Origin: JBASRP01 sp044866075
GTDB taxonomy: Bacteria > Actinomycetota > AC-67
Length of the DNA: 17,525 nucleotides
Reading direction: 5' to 3'
NCBI GenBank assembly: GCA_044866075.1
Contig: JBIOTQ010000083.1
Span: 1-17,525 of the forward strand
Shown here: one piece after another, positions 7,306-16,143 of the stretch
Layout: each line of letters opens with the position of its first letter
How positions within the stretch are numbered: position 1 is the stretch's first letter
Notes under the pieces: model-generated
Seen by the model: only the letters and a program-made list of their open reading frames with translations
The model's database searches: none
Told to the model about the DNA's origin: nothing
Position numbers and translations under genes: made by a program

Positions 7306-7346
7306 AGACGGCAGCCCAGCGGGCCCAGAACGGGGGAGATAGCAGC

Positions 7347-8672
7347 ATGAAGACGCGGATATCGTTCGCGGCGCTCCTGGTCGTGCTCGGCGCGCTCGTC
7401 TCGGCTCCGGCGTCCGCCGCTGTCGGATCGTTAACCCCCGGCAACCAGAAGGTCCTCTGGTCCGACACGATCGACGACGGGTTCGTCAACCCGCTGCTGC
7501 TGGTCAGCCCCGCACCCGAGATCCGCTGCGTCCAGCCCGGCGCGTGCGACGAGTTCACGCTCAACGTCGCGCTCGGACCCAACTTCTGGACCAAGGCCGG
7601 CGCCGTCGAGGTGGCGATCCGCTGGAAGTACGACGGCGTCATCGACCTCGACCTCCAGGTGCTCGACGCGGGCGGCAACGTCGTCGCCCAGTCGGTCGCG
7701 GTCGACTCCAACGCCGAGAACGTCTTCATCCCCAACGCTCCCGACGGCGACTACACCGTGCGCGTGATCCCGTCGAACACTTTCAACCCAGAGCGGGAGG
7801 AGACCGGGCCCATCGCCTATGAGGCCCTCGCTCAGGTCGAGATCCTGGCGGCCGATCCCGTCGGGCAGGGTCACCGGTTGCTGCCGAATCTCGTCCCCGA
7901 GCCCCCGGACGGATTCCACGTCTCATCGGCGCTGAACCTCATCCCATTCCCCGAGAACCCACTGCTCTCGTGCTACGCCGAAGAAACGATCGAGAACACG
8001 GGCCACCCCACGCGCTGTCTGCGCTTCAACCAGACGATCGCCAACGTCGGAGAAGGGCCGATGCTCATGCGGTTCGCTCTCTCCGGCATCGTGACGCCCG
8101 ATGTATCCGACAACGAGATATGGCAACGGGTGATGTTGAGCGACGGCACGTACGAGGATCAGCACACGCCGGAGAACTACGTCTTCCACGCCGCGCACGC
8201 GCACCTCCACTATCAAGGCTTCGGAGGCACGATCCTCTACCCCTGGGATCCCGTGAAGGGACGAGGAGCCGTGCCCGCCGCCCTCGGACGCAAGGTCGGT
8301 TTCTGCATGATCGACGTCAAGATGACGGACGGCGCCTGGGGGGCGACGGGCAACGGACCGCGTGCTCACACCTTCCCGTTCTCGTGCGTGCTGCCGGACG
8401 AGATCGACCCATCCGCGCCGGAGGCATGGGTCGAGCAAGGGATCGCCGTCGGGTGGTCGGACGTATACGGATGGAACCTCGCCGATCAATACATCGACAT
8501 CACGAACGTCGCCGACGGCACCTACGAGCTGATCCAGATCGCCAACCCCAACCACTCGATCGACGAGGGCGGCCGGTTCGACGACAACTGCACGTTCCGG
8601 AGGATCGAGATCAAGGGCGACGTCGTGACCCCGATCGGGGACGGCGGTCCCACCGCCTGCCCCTCGTCGTAA
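7347..8672 (+). CDS. Secreted lysyl-oxidase-like copper amine oxidase
   Basis: 441-residue exported protein. A Sec signal peptide (1-24, cleavage after ASA) is followed by a beta-sandwich region like a pre-peptidase C-terminal domain (about 65-168), then a lysyl-oxidase domain (about 178-425). The copper motif is present as HAAHAHLH: His281, His284, His286 and His288, matching the HxxHxHxH spacing of animal lysyl oxidases. Lys316 in GRKVGFC and Tyr374 in SDVYGW align with the two residues that cross-link into the lysine tyrosylquinone cofactor. Conserved cysteines occur in both domains. The predicted reaction is oxidation of a primary amine to an aldehyde with release of ammonia and peroxide, outside the cell. 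The start was chosen by GGGGGAG at 7332-7338, eight bases ahead of the ATG, and by the signal peptide. The gene sits between two SDR genes with short gaps. Natural substrate unknown. Confidence 0.88.
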   Translation: MKTRISFAALLVVLGALVSAPASAAVGSLTPGNQKVLWSDTIDDGFVNPLLLVSPAPEIRCVQPGACDEFTLNVALGPNFWTKAGAVEVAIRWKYDGVIDLDLQVLDAGGNVVAQSVAVDSNAENVFIPNAPDGDYTVRVIPSNTFNPEREETGPIAYEALAQVEILAADPVGQGHRLLPNLVPEPPDGFHVSSALNLIPFPENPLLSCYAEETIENTGHPTRCLRFNQTIANVGEGPMLMRFALSGIVTPDVSDNEIWQRVMLSDGTYEDQHTPENYVFHAAHAHLHYQGFGGTILYPWDPVKGRGAVPAALGRKVGFCMIDVKMTDGAWGATGNGPRAHTFPFSCVLPDEIDPSAPEAWVEQGIAVGWSDVYGWNLADQYIDITNVADGTYELIQIANPNHSIDEGGRFDDNCTFRRIEIKGDVVTPIGDGGPTACPSS

Positions 8673-8716
8673 GATTCCACGTCTCAAATCACTGAACGGA
8701 TCGGAAGGAGATCACC

Positions 8717-9496
8717 ATGCGTTGGCAAGGGTCCGTCGCCGTCGTCACCGGAGCGTCGCGCGGGATCGGGCGCGCCGTCGCGCGCGCCGCAGCGAGGAAG
8801 GGCGCTCAGGTCGGTCTCATCTCACGGTCGCAGGAAGAGCTCGATGCGGTCCTCAAGGAGATCGACGGGCGCGGCGCCGTCGCCGCCGCCGACGTCGCCG
8901 ATCGCACGCAGGTCGAAAAAGCTCTCGCGGCCATCGAATCCGCGCTCGGTCCGATCGACATCCTCGTCAACAACGCCGGCGTCGGCGCGTGGGGCGCGTT
9001 CGAGGACGCGGACGTCGATCTGTTCGAGAAACTGATGCGCGTGAACTATCTGGGAACGATCTATCCGATGAAGGCCGTGCTTCCCGGGATGATCGCCCGC
9101 GGACGCGGGCACATCGTCAACGTGGCCTCCATCGCCGGTCGCATCGGGGCTCCGTTCGAGGCGGCGTACTCGGCGTCGAAGTTCGCGGTCGCCGGCCTGT
9201 CGGAGGCCGTCGCGATCGAGGTCGGCACCCGCGGCGTCGGCATCTCGGTCGTGAACCCCGGACCCGTCGACACGGAATTCTTCGAGGCCCGCGGCGTCCC
9301 GTACGCGCGCAAGACCCCCAAGCCCGTTTCCGCCGAGCGTGTCGCCAAGGACGTGATCGCCGCCGTCGAGAAGAACAAACTCGAGACCTACATCCCGCGC
9401 TGGCTGGGCCCGGCCGTCGTGTCGCGCGTTCTGATGCCGCCGATGTACCGCGCCGGCACCACGCGCGCCTTCCGCGAGGAACTCAAAGCGCGATGA
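8717..9496 (+). CDS. SDR-family oxidoreductase, probably NADP-dependent
   Basis: 259-residue short-chain dehydrogenase with TGASRGIG (11-18), Arg37 after beta-2 (SRS), which favours NADP(H), NNAG (85-88), Asn110, catalytic Ser138, Tyr151 and Lys155 (YSASK), and the NPGPVDTEF loop (180-188). It differs from the upstream SDR (6493-7305) in cofactor signature and in its C-terminus, which is hydrophobic (RWLGPAVVSRVLMPP, 228-242) and could contact membrane or a lipid substrate. AAGGAG at 8705-8710 lies six bases before the ATG, a strong ribosome site. Its last four bases (ATGA) contain the start of the following methyltransferase gene, so the two are translationally coupled. It is likely a ketone or aldehyde reductase; the substrate cannot be named. 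Confidence 0.92.
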   Translation: MRWQGSVAVVTGASRGIGRAVARAAARKGAQVGLISRSQEELDAVLKEIDGRGAVAAADVADRTQVEKALAAIESALGPIDILVNNAGVGAWGAFEDADVDLFEKLMRVNYLGTIYPMKAVLPGMIARGRGHIVNVASIAGRIGAPFEAAYSASKFAVAGLSEAVAIEVGTRGVGISVVNPGPVDTEFFEARGVPYARKTPKPVSAERVAKDVIAAVEKNKLETYIPRWLGPAVVSRVLMPPMYRAGTTRAFREELKAR

Positions 9497-10290
9497 ACGA
9501 CTGGCGCCGGTACGACACCGTCGCCGAGACCTACGAAAAGGTCCGCGCGCCCGTCACCGCGGCGGTGGCCGCCGACCTCGTAGCGCTCGCTGCGCCTGAG
9601 GCCGGCGCGCGGATCCTCGACGTCGGCTCGGGAACCGGCGTCGCGGCCGACGCGGCTGCCTCGGCCGTCCCGGCGGGACTCGTCGTCGGCGCGGACCTGT
9701 CGGTCGAGATGCTTCGCATCGGTATCCGCGCGCGACCCGGCCTGCGGCTGGTCGCAGCGGAAGCGATCCAGCTCCCGTTCCGCGAGGCGACGTTCGATAC
9801 CGTGCTCGCGAACTTCGTGTTGACCGAGTTCACCCGCTGGGACACTGCCCTCTTCGACCTGGTTCGGGTTCTCCGTCCGGGCGGCGCGATCGCGGCGTCG
9901 GTGTGGCGGACTGAAGAGGACGAGCTCACCCGGACCTGGCGCGGGCTCGTCGAACGCACCGTCGGGCAGGAGATGCTCCGTTCGGCGATCCGCGAGGCGA
10001 CGCCGTGGGCGGAACGGTTCGGCGATGCGGCGCGGTTCGACGACACGCTCCGGCAGAGCGGGTTACGTCCCGTTCGCGTCGAAAGACGGACCTATCGGTT
10101 CACGATGACCCGTGAGGAATACATCGAGGAACAGTCGACCCGCGCGCTCGGGCGGTTCGTTCGGGGGATGCTCGGCGAGGGGGGATGGTCTTCCTTCCTC
10201 GACGACGCGCGAACCGCATTCGCGTCCGCTTTCGGCCAGAACGTCGAGGATTCGCGCGACGTTCTGCTCGCGGTCGGGACGAAACCGTAG
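9493..10290 (+). CDS. Class I SAM-dependent methyltransferase
   Basis: 265-residue cytoplasmic methyltransferase of the UbiE/methyltransferase-11 type. Motif I is LDVGSGTGVA (42-51), the acidic residue binding the SAM ribose is Asp68 in GADLS, the post-II region AEAIQLPF (89-96) contacts the adenine, and motif III is VLRPGGAIA (126-134). The C-terminal 130 residues (TREEYIEEQSTR and onward) form a helical cap that would set substrate choice; it has no recognised motif. The ATG at 9493 overlaps the TGA of the SDR gene by four bases, so the product probably modifies the same small molecule that the SDR reduces. It is the last gene before the 188-base leader of the pilus operon, with no clear terminator between. 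The GC pattern is like that of its neighbours. Confidence 0.9.
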   Translation: MNDWRRYDTVAETYEKVRAPVTAAVAADLVALAAPEAGARILDVGSGTGVAADAAASAVPAGLVVGADLSVEMLRIGIRARPGLRLVAAEAIQLPFREATFDTVLANFVLTEFTRWDTALFDLVRVLRPGGAIAASVWRTEEDELTRTWRGLVERTVGQEMLRSAIREATPWAERFGDAARFDDTLRQSGLRPVRVERRTYRFTMTREEYIEEQSTRALGRFVRGMLGEGGWSSFLDDARTAFASAFGQNVEDSRDVLLAVGTKP

Positions 10291-10372
10291 CGACCGCGCC
10301 GCACGCGACGGAACAACACAGCCGGGTCGCGCCTCTCGAACGTCCCGATCGTGACCCGTCCTGCATCGTCTA

Positions 10373-10398
10373 AATAGCCCTTCGGGACTATTGAAGGG
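10373..10398 (+). promoter_or_regulatory. Two mutually exclusive hairpins in the tad operon leader
   Basis: Hairpin A pairs AATAGCCC (10373-10380) with GGACTATT (10385-10392) around a UUCG tetraloop closed by C-G, with one C-A mismatch. Hairpin B pairs CCCTTC (10378-10383) with GAAGGG (10393-10398) around nine bases. The two share bases 10378-10392, so only one can form. Neither is followed by a T-run, which argues against an ordinary terminator. The element lies about 80 bases before the cpaB ATG. The 188-base gap (10291-10478) also holds TTGAAG at 10391 and a weak TGCCG/CGGTA hairpin (10409-10428) but no convincing -10 box. Its role is unknown. Confidence 0.45.
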
Positions 10399-10478
10399 TC
10401 GTGTGAACTGCCGATTTTCTTTGCGGTAGCGCTCACGTGCGGCGGTCCCCGAACCGTCCCAGTGTCGGGAGAACGAAA

Positions 10479-11042
10479 ATGAACAAGAGCAAGTCCAACA
10501 ACATCCTCTTCGTCGGCGTGGCGGTGTTCGTCATCGGCGCCGCGCTCGCGTTCTTCGGGCTTCGCTCCGGGAACAAGCCGGCCGTCACCGAGCAATCCGC
10601 GCCGATCGCCGCGACGACGCCCGGCACCGGGGTCCGGACTATCCAGGTCGGTCCCGCGGCAGTCGCGGCGGCCCCGGCGACGTTCACCGTGCCGAAGGGC
10701 AAGCAGGCGGTCGCCGTCGAGCTGCCGTCCGTGCCCGGACTCGCGGGCTACGCGCGCGCCGGTGACACCGTGAACATCTACGCGACGATCCGCAACGACC
10801 AGCCCAACTCCAAGCTCAAGACGCCTCTGTCGAAGCTCGTCCTGACCGGCGTCAAGGTGCTCGATGTTCGTGCCCCGGCCGTCGGCCAGGCCGGAAACGC
10901 GACGTACCTTCTCGCCCTCGACGTGAACGAGGCCGAGCGCGTGATCTTCTTCGCGAAGTTCGAGTCGCTCTGGATGGCGCTCACCGACTCTGCGCAGAAG
11001 CCCGTCGTCACGACCGGCCGCGCCTACAAGAACGCCCTGTGA
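10479..11042 (+). CDS. cpaB: Short CpaB/RcpC-like Flp pilus assembly protein
   Basis: 187-residue membrane-anchored protein at the head of the tad operon. A single N-terminal transmembrane helix (about 9-28) is followed by a Pro/Thr/Ala linker (33-68) and then a CpaB C-terminal domain (about 70-170) with the typical PGLAGYARAGDTVNIYAT (86-103). Usual CpaB proteins are about 250-300 residues and carry an SAF domain between helix and C-terminal domain. That part is missing here. CpaB stabilises the pilus export complex, and in diderms it associates with the secretin. In an apparent monoderm it would act outside the cytoplasmic membrane. The ATG at 10479 has GGGAG at 10467-10471, seven bases upstream; a GTG 14 codons earlier lacks one. 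Its TGA overlaps the cpaE ATG (TGATG), so the two are coupled. Confidence 0.82.
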   Translation: MNKSKSNNILFVGVAVFVIGAALAFFGLRSGNKPAVTEQSAPIAATTPGTGVRTIQVGPAAVAAAPATFTVPKGKQAVAVELPSVPGLAGYARAGDTVNIYATIRNDQPNSKLKTPLSKLVLTGVKVLDVRAPAVGQAGNATYLLALDVNEAERVIFFAKFESLWMALTDSAQKPVVTTGRAYKNAL

Positions 11043-12333
11043 TGGACGGGCTCAAGATCCTCGTCCTGGACCGCAGCGAGGAGCTCGCGGAGCGGGTGCG
11101 AGCGATCGCGGCGGATCTGAACCCAGAGGCCGAGATCGTGTCCTGTACGAAGATCGGCTCGGCGAGCCACGTCAACCACGACCACGAGGGACCGTTCGCC
11201 GTGATGATCTCCGGGCCGTCGCTCGCGACCAAGACCGGATTGCGCCGGCTGGCTCAGCTGCACCGTGATTCGCCGTCGACGTCGATCATCATGTCGTTCG
11301 ATCAACGTCCGGAGGCGTCCCTCCGCGACATCATCCAGGTCGGCGCCGACGACGTGATCGAACTGCCCGGCGACGACACCATCATCAAGGGCGCGATCAA
11401 ACGCGCGCTGGAGCTGGCGGAGAAGCGCTACGTCCCGGCCGGATCGACGCAGGTCGTCGTTCAGGCGCAGGCTGGGGCCCGGCCGCTCGGAAAGGTCTTC
11501 ACCGTCTCGTCCGCGACCGGAGGCTGCGGAAAGACCTTCTACGCGACCAACATCGCGCTTCTGCTGTCGCAGCTCCCGAACACGCGCGTCGCGCTCGTCG
11601 ACCTCGACCTGCAATTCGGCGAGGTGTCCACGGCGCTGCGCTTGCATCCGAACTTCACGATCTACGACGTGCTGCGAGCCGAGGAGTCGGACGAGCCGGT
11701 CGACCTCTCGTCGCACCTCGGCGAGTTCCTCGTCGACTACGAAGGCCGCTTCTCGGTCCTCGCCGCCCCCAAAGATCCGGCGCAGGCCGACCGCATCACA
11801 CCCGTCGACGTGACCAAGGTGATCGAGACGTTGCGCGCCAACTACGACTACGTCGTCGTCGACACCCCGACGGCACTGGCCGAGACGGTCCTCGCCGCGT
11901 TCGATCTCTCCGAACACCTGTTCTTGATGTGCACGCTGGACCTGCCCTCGGTGCGCAACCTCGGGATGTTCATACAGACGCTCGAGAAGCTGCGCGTGTC
12001 GCAGGAGAACATCTCGCTGATCCTCAACAAGGTCGAGAAGGACGTGGGCATCTCGGTCGACCAGATCACGAAGCTGTTCCCGCAGGGCTTCCGCTCGACG
12101 CTACCGTACGCGAAGGAGGTCTCGCGCTCGATCAACGTCGGCCAGCCGGTCCTGATGTCCTTCCCCGACACCGAGGTTTCGAAGAACCTCGTCGCCGGCA
12201 TGAGCGAGTTCCTCCCCGAGGATGCGCGTGCGCGCATCACCGCCGCTCAGGCCACGACCAAGAACGGCCACGGACTCTTCCGTTTCTTCCGGCGTCAAAG
12301 CTCGGCGCCGGCCGTGACCGCAGGGGTTGAACG

Positions 12334-12337
<4 letters not shown>
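11042..12337 (+). CDS. cpaE: CpaE/TadZ-like pilus-localising ATPase
   Basis: 431-residue cytoplasmic protein that places the Tad pilus machine in the cell and belongs to the MinD/ParA ATPases. Residues 3-125 form a receiver-like fold without the phospho-acceptor Asp (the strand ends VMISGPS), so it is a pseudo-receiver. The ATPase domain (150-395) has SATGGCGKT (157-165) as deviant Walker A, ALVDLDLQFGE (184-194) as the A-prime motif and VVVDTP (271-276) as Walker B. The signature lysine that usually opens this Walker A (KGGxGKT) is Thr159, while the phosphate-binding Lys164 is kept. The basic C-terminal tail (FRFFRRQ, 413-419) may touch membrane. The ATG at 11042 overlaps the cpaB stop. The gene ends in an ATGA overlap with cpaF. 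No strong Shine-Dalgarno precedes it. Confidence 0.92.
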
Positions 12338-13814
<1,477 letters not shown>

Positions 13815-13815
<1 letters not shown>

Positions 13816-14768
13816 TGGCTCTTTGGGCCGCGCTCGGCGTGGGAGCCGGCATGGCCCTCCTCGTCGTCGGCGTTCTGGTGCGTGCGCGCGAGAAGGACGA
13901 GGAGATCGCGCGCATCCTCGAGCTCCCTTTCGGCGAGAACGACCTGACCCCCGAGATCGCCGAGCAGCGCGCGGCGTTCATCGAGCCCGGCGTCGAGTTC
14001 GTCCAAGGCGCCCTCGAACGCATGAACCTGCAACAGCGTCTCGCGCAGAACCTCGAGCGCGCGCGCGTTCCGATCCGGCCGGGCGAGTTCGTGATGGTCG
14101 CCGCCTCGTCGTCGATCCTCGGCGCGGCGCTCGCCGAGCTGCTGACCGGCCGGATCGTAATCGCCGTCGTCGCGGCGATTGCGATGCCCTACCTCTGCTG
14201 GACCTTCGTGAAGATCAAGGTGTCGCGGCGCGCGGCGGCCTTCGAGCGCCAGCTGCCCGAGGCGCTGTCGCTGATTGCCAGCTCGCTCGAGGCGGGCCAC
14301 ACGTTCCTTCGGGCCGTCGAGATGATGGTCGAGGAGAGCGAAGCGCCGCTGTCCGAGGAGTTCGAGCGTCTGTTGTCGGAGACGCGCCTGGGCGATCCGC
14401 TCATGGACGCGCTCGACCGCATGAACGACCGTCTGGCGATTCCGGATCTCGCCTGGGTCATCCAGGCGCTCCGGATCCAGCAGACCGTCGGCGGCAAGCT
14501 CGCCGACCTCCTGAACACGCTCGCCGAGTTCATGCGCCAGCGCGAGGAGATCCGTCGCGAGGTCAAGGTCCTCACGGCCGAGGGCCGCCTGTCCGGGAAC
14601 ATCCTCGGCGCGTTGCCGCTCTTCTTCATGCTGGTCATGCAAGTCATGAACCCGGACTGGATGAAGCCGATGTTCCGCGGTTGGGGACCGGCCGTTCTCG
14701 GCGCGGCCGGTGTCTCCGTCCTCATCGGCGTCGGGATCATCCGCAAGATGGCGCGGGTGGACGTCTGA
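13815..14768 (+). CDS. tadB: TadB-like pilus platform protein (type II secretion F fold)
   Basis: 317-residue inner-membrane protein of the GspF family, which with TadC forms the platform turned by the CpaF ATPase. Hydrophobic segments lie at about 5-22, 93-109, 114-132, 260-278 and 291-310. The cytoplasmic GspF helical bundle (about 143-255) contains the typical RQLPEALSLIASSLEAGHTF (145-164) and the QTVGGKLADLL motif (223-233). The ATG at 13815 starts inside the cpaF stop (TGATG) and lacks its own ribosome site, so translation probably depends on reinitiation after cpaF. The last base of its TGA is the A of the tadC ATG. Length and topology are normal for TadB. Confidence 0.95.
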
Positions 14769-15694
14769 TGGCGTCGCTCGCCGTTCCTCTCGGGATCGCC
14801 GGCACCGTGTTCGGCCTCGCGATCGCATACAACGCGTTGCGCCGGCCGATCGTCGACGCGGCCGCCGTCCTCGCCGACCTCGACGGCGCGGACGTTCACC
14901 TCGACGAGTACACCGAGAAGCTCTCCCAGCCCCTCGGCGCGCGGATCCTCTTTCCGCTCGGCAGCAAGGTCGGCGGCCTGGTGCAGTCGGTCCTTCCGCG
15001 CAACTACCTCGACGGCCTGCGCAAGCGCCTCATGCTGGCGGGACTGGCGGAACGCATGCGGCCCGAGGAGTTCCTCGTCCTCCAGGTCGTGTCCCTCGTG
15101 TTCGGCGCCGGCTTCGGCTATGTGATCGGCAGCGCGCTCGGCTTCTCCATCGCCGGGACGATGCGCACGGCCGCTTTCCTCGCGATCATCGGCGCCGCCT
15201 TCCCTGAGTCTCGGCTCGGCTCGAAGCGCGAGGACCGCCAGACGTCGATCCGTCGCGATCTGCCGGACGTTCTCGACCTGCTCGTGATCTCCGTCGAGGC
15301 CGGCGTGGGGCTCGAGGGTGCGATCGAGGTCGTCGGGAAGCACTTCGACTCGCCGCTCGCCCACGAGCTGAACCGGATGCTCCGGGAGATGGAGCTCGGC
15401 GTGCCGCGCCGCACCGCGCTGCAGAACCTCAAGCGCCGGATCGACATCCCCGAAGTGTCGACGTTCGTCCTCTCGCTCGTTCAGGCCGACGCGCTCGGCA
15501 TGCCGCTCGGTCGCGTCCTGCGCAGCCAGGCCAACGAGATGCGGTCGAAGCGCCGTCAGTGGGCCCGCGAGAAGGCCGCGAAGCTCCCGGTGAAGATCCT
15601 CTTCCCGATGTTCATGTTCATCTTCCCCGCTCTGTTCGTCGTCGTCCTCGGGCCTGCGGTCTCGTCCATCCTCGAGAACGTCATCCGGAAGTAA
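14768..15694 (+). CDS. tadC: TadC-like pilus platform protein (type II secretion F fold)
   Basis: 308-residue GspF-family membrane protein, partner of TadB in the Tad platform. An N-terminal helix (about 4-22) is followed by a cytoplasmic linker, two hydrophobic stretches (100-121 and 124-145), the GspF bundle with RRDLPDVLDLLVISVEAG (162-179) and QADALGMPLGRVLRSQA (239-255), and a C-terminal membrane helix (about 275-298). The ATG at 14768 overlaps the tadB TGA by one base and has no separate ribosome site. Sequence differs clearly from TadB, as expected for the paralogous pair. A two-base gap separates its TAA from the tadE-like gene. Confidence 0.95.
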   Translation: MASLAVPLGIAGTVFGLAIAYNALRRPIVDAAAVLADLDGADVHLDEYTEKLSQPLGARILFPLGSKVGGLVQSVLPRNYLDGLRKRLMLAGLAERMRPEEFLVLQVVSLVFGAGFGYVIGSALGFSIAGTMRTAAFLAIIGAAFPESRLGSKREDRQTSIRRDLPDVLDLLVISVEAGVGLEGAIEVVGKHFDSPLAHELNRMLREMELGVPRRTALQNLKRRIDIPEVSTFVLSLVQADALGMPLGRVLRSQANEMRSKRRQWAREKAAKLPVKILFPMFMFIFPALFVVVLGPAVSSILENVIRK

Positions 15695-15696
15695 CC

Positions 15697-16140
15697 ATGC
15701 TGGCGCGCATCCGGGACCACCTGAAGCGTCAGGACGGCGTAGCCGCCGTCGAGTTCGCCATCGTCTCGATGGTCTTTCTCGTGTTGCTGTTCGGGATCCT
15801 GACCTACGGATTCATCTTCGGCCTCGACCAAAGCATGAACCACGCAGCCGAAGAGGGCGCCCGTTCGGCGATCTCGACGACGTCGGACTCGGCCGCCATC
15901 ACCAAAGCACACGACGTCGCGATGAACCGGCTCCGCTGGCTGGGAACGAACATCCAGTCCGGAGACGTCGTCGCCACGATCGTCACCGGTTCAACAGACT
16001 GCGACCCGAACGACGCGACGATCAAGTGCATCAAGGTGACGATCACGTATCCGTGGGACACGCGTCCGATCATTCCGAAGTTCCCCGGCCTGCCCGTGCC
16101 ATCGCAGATGCAGGCCACCGCGATCGTCGAGCTGACCTGA
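15697..16140 (+). CDS. tadE: TadE-like minor pilin (pseudopilin)
   Basis: 147-residue exported minor pilin. A short basic leader (MLARIRDHLKRQDG) ends at Gly14, followed by VAAVEF in which Glu19 is the +5 Glu of type IV pilin-like processing sites. The hydrophobic helix runs about 20-40. A prepilin peptidase would cut after Gly14. The rest (about 50-147) is a small extracellular domain with two Cys (102 and 111) that could form a disulfide. TadE proteins are thought to prime or cap the pilus. GGAAG at 15687-15691 lies five bases before the ATG, and the gene follows tadC after two bases. Only three bases separate it from the next gene, so all seven genes form one operon. Confidence 0.9.
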   Translation: MLARIRDHLKRQDGVAAVEFAIVSMVFLVLLFGILTYGFIFGLDQSMNHAAEEGARSAISTTSDSAAITKAHDVAMNRLRWLGTNIQSGDVVATIVTGSTDCDPNDATIKCIKVTITYPWDTRPIIPKFPGLPVPSQMQATAIVELT

Positions 16141-16143
16141 CGC

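Noticed and set aside
10373..10392. UUCG hairpin as the terminator of the methyltransferase gene
   Set aside because: The stem has a mismatch and no T-run follows; the nearest T-rich bases are about 20 bases away.
10410..10417. GCCGATTT as a flagellar/sigma-28 type -10 element
   Set aside because: No TAAA-type -35 at the right distance; a chance match is likely.
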